Assembly: GCF_001274945.1 (NCBI RefSeq)
Contig: NZ_LILB01000008.1
Span: forward strand, 391,695 to 445,461
Source: Viridibacillus arvi
Lineage (GTDB): Bacteria > Bacillota > Bacilli > Bacillales_A > Planococcaceae
Length of the DNA stretch: 53,767 nt
Direction of reading: 5' to 3'
Every line of letters starts with the position of its first letter. The first letter of the stretch is position 1. The notes beneath the pieces are model-generated. The model was not told the origin of the DNA. It worked only from the letters and a program-made list of their open reading frames with translations, and searched no databases. Below, piece after piece: positions 1 to 8,191 of the stretch. The position numbers and the translations under genes are program-made.

Positions 1-131
1 CATTAGCTTTGCTAGCGTATCATCCGAAGATGATATCTATTTTTGTTTTGACCCACCAACAGAGTTGATGTTCAAAACTTTTTATTGATTAACGTCTTGC
101 ATGTTCAGTTTTCAAGGTTCATTATGTTCGC
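1..131 (-). other. rRNA operon leader transcript (16S gene lies off the left edge)
   Basis: Read on the minus strand, this stretch resembles the leader just upstream of 16S rRNA in Bacillales. It has a BoxA-like antitermination/processing element around 104-121 (TGAACCTTGAAAACTGAA) and, nearer the left edge, a 7-bp hairpin closed by a TTCG tetraloop (about 18-38). Three strong promoters on the same strand lie immediately upstream. No mature rRNA sequence is in the window, so the rRNA operon is inferred from the leader and promoters. Confidence 0.7.
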
Positions 132-152
132 CGCTTCATTAGCGACTCACTT

Positions 153-181
153 ATTATATCAGGATAACTTTTCGTTGTCAA
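153..181 (-). promoter_or_regulatory. rRNA promoter, copy nearest the rRNA genes (sigma-A)
   Basis: On the minus strand TTGACA (176-181) and TATAAT (153-158) are separated by exactly 17 bp. This is a perfect sigma-A consensus, as expected for an rRNA operon. Confidence 0.85.
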
Positions 182-251
182 CAACTATTTTAAAATTCTT
201 TTTAAGTTGTTTTCCTGAATGTATTACCGCTGCTCAATCAGCAACTTTTAT

Positions 252-280
252 ATCATAACAACTTATCACCTTGTTGTCAA
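252..280 (-). promoter_or_regulatory. rRNA promoter, middle copy (sigma-A)
   Basis: On the minus strand TTGACA (275-280), a 17-bp spacer and TATGAT (252-257). It sits 99 bp upstream of the previous copy. Confidence 0.85.
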
Positions 281-350
281 CACCTTTGTATAAAGAGTTT
301 TAACTAAGTATTTAAGTTGCGATTTCATTGTCTCAGTGACAACGTTACTT

Positions 351-379
351 ACTATATCACCCTAAGTGATATGTTGCAA
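351..379 (-). promoter_or_regulatory. rRNA promoter, distal copy (sigma-A)
   Basis: On the minus strand TTGCAA (374-379), a 17-bp spacer and TATAGT (351-356). It is the weakest of the three matches and lies 99 bp upstream of the middle copy. Confidence 0.7.
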
Positions 380-435
380 TAGTTTTCTATTAAAAAGTTT
401 TATTAATATAAAAAACTCTTTAACTATCTTTATAT

Positions 436-480
436 ATATAGAAGAAGCTCCCTACCATTTGGAGGGAGCTTCTTCTATAT
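436..480 (-). terminator. Terminator of the purine permease gene
   Basis: An 18-bp perfect inverted repeat (436-453 with 463-480) with a 9-nt loop lies just past the permease stop codon. It separates that gene from the rRNA promoters downstream. The U-tract after the stem is interrupted by A residues. Confidence 0.85.
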
Positions 481-493
481 AATAGAGTTTTAA

Positions 494-1810
494 TTATCGT
501 ACCCAGATGAAGTACGCAAGGAAGACAAAGAACAATACATACATCAAAGGATGAATTTCTTTCTTTCTACCTGCTAATAACATTGTGATTGGGTAGAAGA
601 TGAATCCTACTGCAATACCAGTTGCGATACTGTAACCTAAAGGCATCATAATCATTGTTAAGAATGCTGGCACTGCAATTTCGAATTTATTCCACTCGAT
701 TAAACGTAATGATGAAACCATCAATACTCCAACAATCACCAACGCCGGCGCAGTTACTGCCGAAGTAATTACATCTAGTAACGGAAAGAAAAACATTGCT
801 AGTAAGAATAATACTGCTGTTACAACTGCTGAGAAGCCTGAACGCGCTCCAGCAGCAACGCCTGATGAAGACTCAACATAAGCAGTTGTTGTTGATGTAC
901 CAAATAAAGAACCAATTGTTGTTGCAATTGCATCCGCCATTAAAGCACGACCTGCACGCGGTAACTTATCGTCTTTAACTAAACCTGCTTGATTTGCTAC
1001 AGCCATTAATGTTCCTGCTGTATCAAAGAAATCTACAAATAAAAATGTTAGTACAACGATTAAAAATTGAACATTGAATAATTCTTTATATCCATTTGAA
1101 AATCCATCGATAATAGGATCTAATGCTACTCCGAATGTTGAAGATATATCAGGAATACTTGATACAACAGAAGTTGGTACAGCGATTAAGTTGAAGAACA
1201 TACCAACAATTGCTGTAATAATAATTCCTAAGAAAATCGAACCTTTAATATTTTTAGCCATTAAGATGACTGTTATAACGATACCAAATACCGCTAATAG
1301 TGTTGCACCTTTAAACTCTCCTAAAGTAACTAGTGTAGCTTCATTAGCAACTATGATTCCAGCACCTTTTAAACCAACAAATGTTACAAATAAACCGATA
1401 CCTGCTGATACTGCATATTTTAATTGTGTCGGAATAGCATTAATAACTGTTTCACGAACACCCGTTAAAGATAAGATAATGAAAATCATACCTGAGAAGA
1501 ATACACCAGTTAAACCTGTTTGCCATGGAATACCATAGGTTAATACTACTGTGTAAGCGAAGAATGCGTTAAGCCCCATGCCTGGTGCTAATGCAATCGG
1601 AAACTTAGCAAAGATCCCCATCACTAACGAACCAGCTGCTGCTGCTAATGCTGTAGCCACGAACACGGCACCTTTATCCATACCAGCGTCTCCTAAAATC
1701 CCTGGATTCACCGCTAAAATATAGGCCATCGCTAAAAATGTTGTAATACCACCAATGATCTCACGGCGATAATTTGTTCCAAGTTCTTCAAACTGGAAAT
1801 ACTTTTTCAT
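494..1810 (-). CDS. pbuG: Guanine/hypoxanthine permease, NCS2 (AzgA/PbuG) family
   Basis: Polytopic membrane protein of 438 residues importing purine bases, most likely guanine and hypoxanthine, by proton symport. Visible are the N-terminal GGITTFLAMAYI segment, GLNAFFAY near residue 80, the charged FVDFFDTAGT stretch near 260, and GTSTTTAYVESSSG near 305, all typical of AzgA-type NCS2 carriers; length is normal. It starts at ATG 1810 behind an AGGAGG-like site. A guanine-class purine riboswitch with its own terminator fills the leader, so the gene should be shut off when guanine or hypoxanthine is plentiful. guaA nearby carries the same control, matching the guaA/pbuG neighbourhood of Bacillus subtilis. 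Confidence 0.9.
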   Translation of the reverse strand: MKKYFQFEELGTNYRREIIGGITTFLAMAYILAVNPGILGDAGMDKGAVFVATALAAAAGSLVMGIFAKFPIALAPGMGLNAFFAYTVVLTYGIPWQTGLTGVFFSGMIFIILSLTGVRETVINAIPTQLKYAVSAGIGLFVTFVGLKGAGIIVANEATLVTLGEFKGATLLAVFGIVITVILMAKNIKGSIFLGIIITAIVGMFFNLIAVPTSVVSSIPDISSTFGVALDPIIDGFSNGYKELFNVQFLIVVLTFLFVDFFDTAGTLMAVANQAGLVKDDKLPRAGRALMADAIATTIGSLFGTSTTTAYVESSSGVAAGARSGFSAVVTAVLFLLAMFFFPLLDVITSAVTAPALVIVGVLMVSSLRLIEWNKFEIAVPAFLTMIMMPLGYSIATGIAVGFIFYPITMLLAGRKKEIHPLMYVLFFVFLAYFIWVR

Positions 1811-1854
1811 AATAATCCTCCGTATGTCGTCTTATACATCTAAGAGAATAAAAA

Positions 1855-1888
1855 AGACATTCAACTAATTAGAAATAGTCGAATGTCT
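1855..1888 (-). terminator. Riboswitch-controlled terminator of pbuG
   Basis: Stem 1855-1867 with 1876-1888 (13 pairs, one G-U) followed on the minus strand by a U-run at 1850-1854. It overlaps the antiterminator partner at 1887-1894, so it forms only when the aptamer's P1 helix is closed. Confidence 0.85.
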
Positions 1889-1953
1889 ACGATTCCTTGC
1901 TAAGTATTCATACTCACAAGTTTATAAAAGAATTAGCAAAGCTAATATCTTTT

Positions 1954-2024
1954 AATCGTAGTCAAGTTATTTAAGGTAACTTGGTAGATACTCTCGGGCC
2001 ATATTCCCGACATTATACGACGAC
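1954..2024 (-). promoter_or_regulatory. Purine riboswitch (guanine class) upstream of pbuG
   Basis: The minus strand shows the three-way-junction purine aptamer: P1 TCGTA/TACGA, P2 TCGGG/CCCGA, P3 CAAGTTA/TAACTTG and the TATCTACC junction. The specificity base in the ACTTGACTACG context is C, the guanine/hypoxanthine type rather than adenine. The 3' strand of P1 (AATCGTAG on the plus strand, 1954-1961) is exactly complementary to 1887-1894 at the foot of the terminator, giving a clear antiterminator switch: ligand closes P1 and termination follows. Confidence 0.92.
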
Positions 2025-2044
2025 GTTATTTGTTTATAGTAGAT

Positions 2045-2073
2045 AATATATCATTCTTGGTTTTCGTTTTCAA
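2045..2073 (-). promoter_or_regulatory. Candidate sigma-A promoter of pbuG
   Basis: Minus strand TTGAAA (2068-2073), 17-bp spacer, TATATT (2045-2050), immediately upstream of the riboswitch aptamer. Confidence 0.7.
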
Positions 2074-2241
2074 TAGTTTTTCCGAACATTTTTTAACTTT
2101 CCTTTATTATAGTTCGTGAATAAGCTATTTTTATCCCGAGTTACTACAGATTCACAATACATGTTTTAGCGGTTTATTAAGTGTGTATCTAGTGTATTAC
2201 TGATAAAATGATACAAAGTGGATTGGAGAGGATTTTATAAT

Positions 2242-2865
2242 ATGCCTAAAATCATAGAACCTTCGCAACATTATTTAACAACTTTCGAAAATGAAGAAAT
2301 AATGCTAGAGGAAATTGAAGCGAACTCTTTACTTAAAGGATGTCAAATCGATTGTCGCTTTGGTACGCGCCAATTAAACGAGGTTAAATTCGAGAATTGT
2401 GTATTCCTAACAGATGATTTTACTAACATGGAGTTTTTAGATGTCATTTTTGCAAAATGCGATTTATCAAATTGTAATTTTGCCGAATCTGTTTTTTATC
2501 GCGTCAAATTTGATACGTGTAAACTAATCGGTTCCAGCTTCTTCCGTACACAGCTCAAAAATGTTGAATTACTTGATTGTCTTTTAAACTATGGTACATT
2601 TTCAGAATCAAAAATGAATGCAGTTGCTTTTAAAGATGGCCAATTAAACGAAAGCACTTTACAAGATGTAAAATTAACTCAAGTCACGTTTCAAGGAATG
2701 GAATTAAACGCAGCTGACTTTTCTGATACAAATTTAAAAGGAATTGATTTATCTTCTTGCTATTTCGAACAAATTAACTTAGATCCAACATTAGCAAAAG
2801 GATTATCCATTCGTCATGATCAGGCCACTGCCATCGTCGCTATCCTCGGCATTAATATTCAATAA
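2242..2865 (+). CDS. Pentapeptide-repeat protein
   Basis: A 207-residue protein made almost wholly of A(D/N)LXX-like pentapeptides, for example CDLSN, CNFAE, ADFSD, TNLKG, which fold as a right-handed quadrilateral beta-helix. The C-terminal tail (QATAIVAILGI) resembles the closing helix of Qnr/MfpA-type and related Bacillus proteins. Some family members mimic DNA and shield gyrase from quinolones; that role here is only a possibility. I chose ATG 2242 over the upstream GTG 2218 because GGAGAGG at 2225-2231 is well spaced for it. It is a single-gene unit, divergent from pbuG and ending at a strong terminator. Confidence 0.85.
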   Translation: MPKIIEPSQHYLTTFENEEIMLEEIEANSLLKGCQIDCRFGTRQLNEVKFENCVFLTDDFTNMEFLDVIFAKCDLSNCNFAESVFYRVKFDTCKLIGSSFFRTQLKNVELLDCLLNYGTFSESKMNAVAFKDGQLNESTLQDVKLTQVTFQGMELNAADFSDTNLKGIDLSSCYFEQINLDPTLAKGLSIRHDQATAIVAILGINIQ

Positions 2866-2872
2866 GAATTGC

Positions 2873-2915
2873 AAAATAACCGTCCTCCTTCGATTAGGAG
2901 GTACGGTTATTTTTT
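2873..2915. terminator. Bidirectional terminator
   Basis: Stem 2873-2888 with 2897-2912, rich in G-C at its centre, flanked by A-run and T-run. It serves the pentapeptide gene from the left and the convergent YqeB-like gene from the right. Confidence 0.9.
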
Positions 2916-2916
2916 C

Positions 2917-3591
2917 TTACGCGACCCTATAATATTGCTTCGTTTCAATCTCTTTTACTGAAACATGGAGCTTCCACAATTCAATTGCAATTTGTAAAGC
3001 CTCTTCACTATTATCATTTTTAAGCATCATTTCTCTTGCCTTTAACAATGCATTCGCTTCAAGAGATAAATCTGTCAATCCTGGTACCCATTTCTTAAAC
3101 TGTTCCTTATATGGATTTCCATCTTTAAAAAGATAATCCCTTTCACCAAGTTCTTCTTTTAATATTTTTGTGCTAATTTCTTTTTTATACCTGAAAATTT
3201 CATGACCTTCATGCCCAATCACAACTAAATCTTTGTGATCTATATAAATATAGCTAATATCATCTTTGGCATAATTCATTTCAACTTTCCCAATTTTAAA
3301 GACTAATGTATCCTCGCTAATATAAATATTTAATATTTCATCATAAATGAGTACCGTCAAAATTATACCCGCTAGTAATCCAAATGCCATTGTAGCGAAA
3401 ATAACCCACCCAGCATTTAGACTCGCGACCAACTTAAACGGCCCTTGAAATGGAATCCACTCTAACTTACTTGCCCATTCTGAAATTGGGGGTAAGAAAT
3501 AACCTATTACTAAACCAATGAGCGGCAACATCAACCATAAAAATAATTTATCAGCTTTAGAAAAATTCAAATGCACAGTTGTATGATTCAT
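2917..3591 (-). CDS. Conserved membrane protein, YqeB-like
   Basis: 224 residues. Two hydrophobic segments (about 17-35 and 60-83) are followed by a soluble domain of about 140 residues. The arrangement and the C-terminal PGLTDLSLEAN stretch remind me of Bacillus YqeB, a protein of unknown function; this recognition is tentative. Its start lies 15 bp after the TetR-family gene on the same strand, so the two form one operon and the regulator probably controls this membrane protein. No catalytic motif was seen. Confidence 0.6.
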   Translation of the reverse strand: MNHTTVHLNFSKADKLFLWLMLPLIGLVIGYFLPPISEWASKLEWIPFQGPFKLVASLNAGWVIFATMAFGLLAGIILTVLIYDEILNIYISEDTLVFKIGKVEMNYAKDDISYIYIDHKDLVVIGHEGHEIFRYKKEISTKILKEELGERDYLFKDGNPYKEQFKKWVPGLTDLSLEANALLKAREMMLKNDNSEEALQIAIELWKLHVSVKEIETKQYYRVA

Positions 3592-3606
3592 ACCTTTACA
3601 CTCCTA

Positions 3607-4194
3607 TCACTTTATTACATCTGTAATTGTTTGCTTCCAAATAGTAGCCTCCTCTATTTTCATATTTAGCATTTTATAATTCAGAATGTTATCCAACATT
3701 AAAGCCAACACTCCAGCTTTTGCTTGAATATTATTTTTCTCCATTAAGCCAAACTCTACAGCTTTCTGTAAAACTTGGGCAAAGCCATCAATAAACATTT
3801 GTTGTACTTCTTTTATCTTTTCTATATAAGTTTCATCCACTTCTTTTTTGCGATTAGCATACAAAGTAAATTCACTTAATAAATTCAGTAATATATCCTG
3901 TTCTTGAATCTCTTTTATATAATCCATGCCACCTGAATAAAGCTTTTCAATCAAATTTTCTTTAGTCATATCTTTTAAATGAAAATAATCCTCAAAAGTA
4001 TAATCTTCAAAGATATAATCAAAGACCTTTTTGATTAGTTCATCTTTCGATTCCACATAATAATAAAGAGAAGGCTTTGACATCCCCAACTCTTTCGCAA
4101 TCATTGCAAAGCTTGTTTTCTGAATTCCTTCTTTAGCAAAGAAATAAATAGCCACATCTAATACACGTTGATACGTTTCTTTACCTTTATTCAC
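3607..4194 (-). CDS. TetR-family transcriptional regulator
   Basis: 195 residues with an N-terminal TetR helix-turn-helix (TSFAMIAKELGMSKPSLYYYVESKDEL, about residues 27-53; the recognition helix contains SKPSLYYY) and a divergent ligand-binding C-terminus. The start is GTG 4194, supported by AGAGG six bases upstream; the overlapping ATG is out of frame and stops at once. A perfect palindrome at 4207-4226 lies directly upstream, suggesting autoregulation of this gene and the YqeB-like gene behind it. Ligand unknown. Confidence 0.85.
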   Translation of the reverse strand: MNKGKETYQRVLDVAIYFFAKEGIQKTSFAMIAKELGMSKPSLYYYVESKDELIKKVFDYIFEDYTFEDYFHLKDMTKENLIEKLYSGGMDYIKEIQEQDILLNLLSEFTLYANRKKEVDETYIEKIKEVQQMFIDGFAQVLQKAVEFGLMEKNNIQAKAGVLALMLDNILNYKMLNMKIEEATIWKQTITDVIK

Positions 4195-4206
4195 ATTACA
4201 CCTCTT

Positions 4207-4226
4207 TTTACCTGTCGTTAGGTAAA
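4207..4226. promoter_or_regulatory. Palindromic operator of the TetR-family regulator
   Basis: TTTACCT-N6-AGGTAAA is a perfect 7-bp inverted repeat between the probable promoter (-35-like TTGACA at 4250-4255) and the ribosome binding site of the TetR gene. This is the usual place and architecture for a TetR-family operator. Confidence 0.75.
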
Positions 4227-4372
4227 TTAAATCATTAAATAAAGTAAGTTGTCAATCTGGTATCTCCAGTTACTTATGTGATTATCTAATCAATGAAACC
4301 AATTATTGATCTTAACTATAGACACGATGCTTAAAAAGACTCTACTGTATCCTCGGAAAATTAGGGCAAAAA

Positions 4373-4400
4373 AATAAGCATTCCCGAAAGAATGCTTATT
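4373..4400 (-). terminator. Terminator of the Na+/phosphate symporter gene
   Basis: 11-bp perfect stem (4373-4383 with 4390-4400), six-base loop, followed on the minus strand by a U-run. Confidence 0.9.
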
Positions 4401-4403
4401 ACC

Positions 4404-6032
4404 TTAATCTTGTTCGAAAATCGTATCAGCAATGTTGTTGGCATGGTCGCCAATACGTTCTAAATTACTAATAATATCCGCAAATACAACGCCTGCTGAA
4501 CCCGAGCAAATACCTTCATTTAATCGACGAATATGATGTTTACGTAAACTACGTTCCATTTCGTCAATACGTTCTTCTTGCGATCTTACTTGCTGCGCCA
4601 AGGACACATCACGTGTATCCAACGCCTGCATTGCTATTTTTACAGTATCAATAACAAGCTTAAACATTTCCTCTAGCTCTTGCGTCGCTTCTTCACTAAG
4701 CTTTATGCGATTTGATTCTTTATAATCAATAAGCTCAATTAGGTTTTCGACATGATCCCCAACACGTTCAATATCACGAATATTTTCAAGTAGAGCATGA
4801 TGGATATGAGAATTTGCACCTGATAATGATTGTTTTGATAAGCTTACTAAATAATCCGTTGTTTTTTGATCGAGATTATTTATAGCCTCTTCTAATTGTG
4901 CCGCTGTACTTGCCTGCTTCACATCTAGTGTTTTTAAATAGTCCATTGCTGACGATAATCCTTGCACACTGAAATCTCCCATACGAACCACTTCTTGTTT
5001 TGCTTGTCCTAACGCAATACCTGGTGATTTAGTAATTAACGAGTAATCTAAATACTTCGGTTTATATTCAACAATAGTATCCTCACCCGGTATTAACTTG
5101 GTAACGACATAAGCCCATACGCCTATTAACGGTAGTTGAATAAGTGTATTGACAACGTTGAACGTTCCATGTGCGAAGGCAATTTGCATTTTAGGTTCTA
5201 AGCCTAATATGCCAGTAACCCATTCCATATAATTCGTAAATAACCCTAGCACGAGCAAGAAAATAATTGAACCAACTACATTAAATAATACATGTGTTGC
5301 CGCTGCACGTCTTGCCGCAACAGAAGCCCCTAATGCTGCCAATATCGCCGTAATTGTTGTTCCGATATTATCACCGAAAAGTACTGGCAACGCACCTTGA
5401 AGCGTTATTAAGTTTTCAGCATACAAGCCCTGTAAAATACCCACTGTTGCAGAAGATGATTGTACAATTAGCGTAAATATTGCACCAACAATAACACCGA
5501 GTATCGGAGAATCACTCATATTTAATGTTAAATCAATAAAGGCCGGCCAATCACGTAATGGCTTCATACCACTCGACATCAACTCTAGACCGATAAATAA
5601 ACCTGAGAAGCCAAATAATACTTGACCAATATTTTGAATCTTACTTTTCTTAAAGAAAAACAGCAGAACTGCCCCAAGTGCCATAATAGGATAAGCATAT
5701 TCCCCTACATTAATTCCAATGATGAAGGCTGTAACCGTCGTCCCGATGTTCGCCCCCATAATGACACCAATCGCTTGTCGCAATGTCATAAAGCCTGCGC
5801 TGACTAAACCGACCGTAATAACGGTTGTCCCCGAGCTCGACTGAATAAGTACTGTGACAAAAATACCGACTAAGACACCCATAAATGGATTTGTCGTAAA
5901 ACGATCTAATATATCTCTTAAACGGTCTCCGGCTGCTTTTTGCAGACCATCTCCCATGTATTTAATTGCAAATAAAAAGAGCCCTAGACCTCCTAGAAAT
6001 TCAAAAATCATTTCTTGCCAGTTTAACTCCAT
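4404..6032 (-). CDS. Na+/phosphate symporter with C-terminal PhoU-like domain
   Basis: 542 residues. The membrane half (about 1-310) has the two inverted Na/Pi-cotransporter repeats with the hallmark QSSSGTT (near 65) and QSSSATV (near 192) motifs and the GANIGTT/GDNIGTT partners. The C-terminal half (about 340-542) is a helical PhoU-like domain, a common fusion in bacterial NptA/YjbB-type proteins. It moves phosphate across the membrane; direction (import or export) varies within the family. It starts at ATG 6032 after GAAGGAG. A four-repeat PhoP box and a lone TATAAT upstream indicate phosphate-starvation control. Confidence 0.88.
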   Translation of the reverse strand: MELNWQEMIFEFLGGLGLFLFAIKYMGDGLQKAAGDRLRDILDRFTTNPFMGVLVGIFVTVLIQSSSGTTVITVGLVSAGFMTLRQAIGVIMGANIGTTVTAFIIGINVGEYAYPIMALGAVLLFFFKKSKIQNIGQVLFGFSGLFIGLELMSSGMKPLRDWPAFIDLTLNMSDSPILGVIVGAIFTLIVQSSSATVGILQGLYAENLITLQGALPVLFGDNIGTTITAILAALGASVAARRAAATHVLFNVVGSIIFLLVLGLFTNYMEWVTGILGLEPKMQIAFAHGTFNVVNTLIQLPLIGVWAYVVTKLIPGEDTIVEYKPKYLDYSLITKSPGIALGQAKQEVVRMGDFSVQGLSSAMDYLKTLDVKQASTAAQLEEAINNLDQKTTDYLVSLSKQSLSGANSHIHHALLENIRDIERVGDHVENLIELIDYKESNRIKLSEEATQELEEMFKLVIDTVKIAMQALDTRDVSLAQQVRSQEERIDEMERSLRKHHIRRLNEGICSGSAGVVFADIISNLERIGDHANNIADTIFEQD

Positions 6033-6062
6033 GCTGCCACTCCTTCATGTTTTATCACATTT

Positions 6063-6068
6063 ATTATA
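6063..6068 (-). promoter_or_regulatory. -10 element of the Na+/phosphate symporter gene
   Basis: Perfect TATAAT on the minus strand with no recognisable -35 at the right spacing, the expected form of a promoter that needs an activator. The PhoP box begins 27 bp further upstream. Confidence 0.6.
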
Positions 6069-6095
6069 AAAAATACTGACTTTCTACGTTGGCTT

Positions 6096-6134
6096 TTCAC
6101 AGAGTTTTTACAAGCTCTTTACATAGCATTTACA
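6096..6134. promoter_or_regulatory. PhoP box: four direct repeats at 11-bp spacing
   Basis: On the plus strand TTCACA (6096), TTTACA (6107), TTTACA (6118) and TTTACA (6129) are separated by 5 bp each. The Bacillus PhoP consensus is TT(A/C/T)ACA repeated with about 5-bp gaps; four in-phase copies form a full site for two PhoP dimers. It covers roughly -40 to -78 of the symporter promoter, so activation on phosphate starvation is the likely effect. The repeats read opposite to the gene. Confidence 0.8.
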
Positions 6135-6245
6135 ATTCGGTCGTAATTTCGGCAAATTTCTTTATATTTTTGTGATAAGGTAAAAGTTTATAGAATTTTT
6201 CATCTATTTTTATTTAACACAGTTAATGTGTTGCATAAAGTTCTA

Positions 6246-6368
6246 TTAATAATATTCCGTCCATTGACGTTCATAGTTTTCCTTATTTTCTTCTACATAT
6301 GCATTTTCCGCATCCCTAAATTTAATTGTGTCATAGTAAAATGAACCGACATTTTTTAACTGAGATGA
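6246..6368 (-). pseudogene. Coding-like remnant, about 40 codons, no start
   Basis: On the minus strand one frame stays open from 6368 to a stop at 6246-6248 and reads like a real protein C-terminus, rich in Tyr, Glu, Asn and Asp (for example YYDTIKFRDAENAYVEENKE followed by QWTEYY). There is no start codon or ribosome binding site, and the frame upstream is closed by stops. It could be the decayed end of a lost gene or chance; I do not recognise the family. The rest of the 6135-6431 gap shows no gene. Confidence 0.25.
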
Positions 6369-6431
6369 CTACTGATGAACATTATTACGATAGATTTGGC
6401 CCTAAAGTATATTGATATCACGCAAACAAAA

Positions 6432-6471
6432 AAAGCTTGGAAAACCTACAAATGTAGGCTCTCCAAGCTTT
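6432..6471 (-). terminator. Terminator of guaA
   Basis: Stem 6432-6441 with 6462-6471 plus an inner helix CCTACA/TGTAGG, followed on the minus strand by a U-run. Confidence 0.9.
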
Positions 6472-6478
6472 AATATTA

Positions 6479-8041
6479 TTATTCCCACTCAATAGTTGCT
6501 GGTGGCTTAGATGTAATGTCATACAGTACGCGGTTGATATGATCAACTTCGTTTACTAGACGTACTGAGATTTTCTCTAAAACTTCCCAAGGGATACGTG
6601 CCCAGTCAGAAGTCATACCGTCGATTGATGTTACAGCACGGATACCGATCGCATAATCGTAAGTACGTTGGTCACCCATTACACCTACGCTTTTCAGATC
6701 AGGAAGTACTGTGAAGTATTGCCAAATGTCGCGATCCAAACCATTTTTAGCGATTTCTTCGCGTAAGATGGCATCTGATTCACGTACAATTTTTAATTTT
6801 TCTTCTGTTACTTCACCAAGTACGCGGATTGCAAGACCCGGACCTGGGAATGGTTGACGCCATACGATTTCATCAGCTAGTCCAAGTTCAGAACCTAGTG
6901 CACGCACTTCGTCTTTGAATAATGTTTTTAATGGTTCGATAAGTTCGAACTGCATATCCTCAGGTAATCCACCTACGTTATGGTGAGATTTAATTGTTTG
7001 TGCAGTTGCTGTACCAGACTCAATAATATCAGTGTAAAGAGTTCCTTGTGCAAGGAAATCCATACCTTCAAGTTTTGAAGCTTCTTCATCGAATACGTAG
7101 ATAAATTCGTTACCGATAATTTTACGTTTTTTCTCAGGATCTGAAACGCCAGCTAATTTGCTCATGAAGCGTTCACGAGCATCGATTTTGATAACGTTCA
7201 TGTTGAAACCTTCTGTGAAAGTTTTCATTACTTGTTCAACTTCACCTTTACGGTTTAAGTTGTGGTCAACAAACATACAAGTTAATTGGTCACCAATCGC
7301 TTTGTGAATAAGAACAGCAACAACTGATGAATCTACGCCACCAGAAAGTGCACAAAGAACTTTTTTGTCGCCAACTTGCTCACGGATTTTTTGAATCTCA
7401 ATTTCTACGAAGCTTTCCATTGACCAATCGCCTTTAGCGTTACATACATCGAATACGAATTGACGTAATAAGTCATTTCCGTAAACTGAGTGACGTACTT
7501 CTGGGTGGAATTGAACAGCGTAGAATTTACGCTCAGCGTTAGCCATTGCAGCAATTGGACATGAAGCACTCGTCGCAATTGTTTCAAAGCCTTCTGGAGT
7601 TACAGTTACTAAATCACCATGGCTCATCCAAACAACTTGCTCTTTTGGTAATTCACCGAATAATGCATTGTCATTCAATACTTGGATTTCTGCTTTACCA
7701 TACTCACGGTGTGCAGCTTTTTCTACTTTTCCACCTAAAGCATGTGTCATTAATTGCATACCGTAGCAAATCCCTAAAATAGGAAGACCTAAATTAAAAA
7801 TTTCTTCATCGATATGGAATGCATTTTCATCATATACAGAGTTAGGGCCACCAGAGAAAATAATCCCAGTAGCATTCATTGCTTTTAATTCTTCTGCAGT
7901 AATAGTATGTGCATGCAATTCGCTGTAAACACCGAATTCACGAATACGACGAGTAATAAGCTGATTATATTGGCTACCAAAGTCAAGAACGATAATCTTT
8001 TCTTGATCTTGTAAAATTGAACTAGCTGACAACGTTTCCAC
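6479..8041 (-). CDS. guaA: GMP synthase (glutamine-hydrolysing)
   Basis: 520 residues, the normal length. It converts XMP to GMP using glutamine and ATP, the last step of guanine nucleotide synthesis. The N-terminal class I amidotransferase domain shows nucleophile Cys92 in GICYGMQ and the FHPEVRHS His/Glu pair; the PP-loop ATP pyrophosphatase motif [10 protein letters not shown] lies near 232; the C-terminal dimerisation domain ends in ...PPATIEWE. The start is ATG 8041. A guanine-class purine riboswitch with terminator lies in the leader, so GMP synthesis and purine uptake (pbuG) answer to the same ligand. Confidence 0.97.
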   Translation of the reverse strand: METLSASSILQDQEKIIVLDFGSQYNQLITRRIREFGVYSELHAHTITAEELKAMNATGIIFSGGPNSVYDENAFHIDEEIFNLGLPILGICYGMQLMTHALGGKVEKAAHREYGKAEIQVLNDNALFGELPKEQVVWMSHGDLVTVTPEGFETIATSASCPIAAMANAERKFYAVQFHPEVRHSVYGNDLLRQFVFDVCNAKGDWSMESFVEIEIQKIREQVGDKKVLCALSGGVDSSVVAVLIHKAIGDQLTCMFVDHNLNRKGEVEQVMKTFTEGFNMNVIKIDARERFMSKLAGVSDPEKKRKIIGNEFIYVFDEEASKLEGMDFLAQGTLYTDIIESGTATAQTIKSHHNVGGLPEDMQFELIEPLKTLFKDEVRALGSELGLADEIVWRQPFPGPGLAIRVLGEVTEEKLKIVRESDAILREEIAKNGLDRDIWQYFTVLPDLKSVGVMGDQRTYDYAIGIRAVTSIDGMTSDWARIPWEVLEKISVRLVNEVDHINRVLYDITSKPPATIEWE

Positions 8042-8146
8042 CTCTTCTAATTATTAATAACTGTTTACCTACTCATTTTAACATTTCTATACGAAAAGAA
8101 CGCGTCTGAAATTACATCCTACGCGTCCTTATGCTCTACATCAAAA

Positions 8147-8191
8147 AAGGTGAATGCTAGTACATGGATTAACCACGCTGTCATTCACCTT
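8147..8191 (-). terminator. Riboswitch-controlled terminator of guaA
   Basis: Stem 8147-8156 with 8182-8191 enclosing a second helix (CGTGG/CCATG in the RNA), then a U-run at 8143-8148 on the minus strand. It starts immediately after the 3' strand of aptamer helix P1. Confidence 0.85.

Larger units (their letters stand above)
83..379 (-). repeat. Threefold 99-bp promoter-plus-hairpin array
   Basis: Three degenerate copies of a 99-bp unit follow one another. The -35 elements begin at 176, 275 and 374 and the -10 elements at 153, 252 and 351, so every interval is exactly 99 bp. Each unit also carries a short hairpin with a 5-nt loop just after the expected transcription start: CGCT/AGCG at 132-144, TGCT/AGCA at 231-243 and TTGTC/GACAA at 328-342. 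The spacing and in-phase hairpins suggest tandem duplication followed by divergence. Confidence 0.65.
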
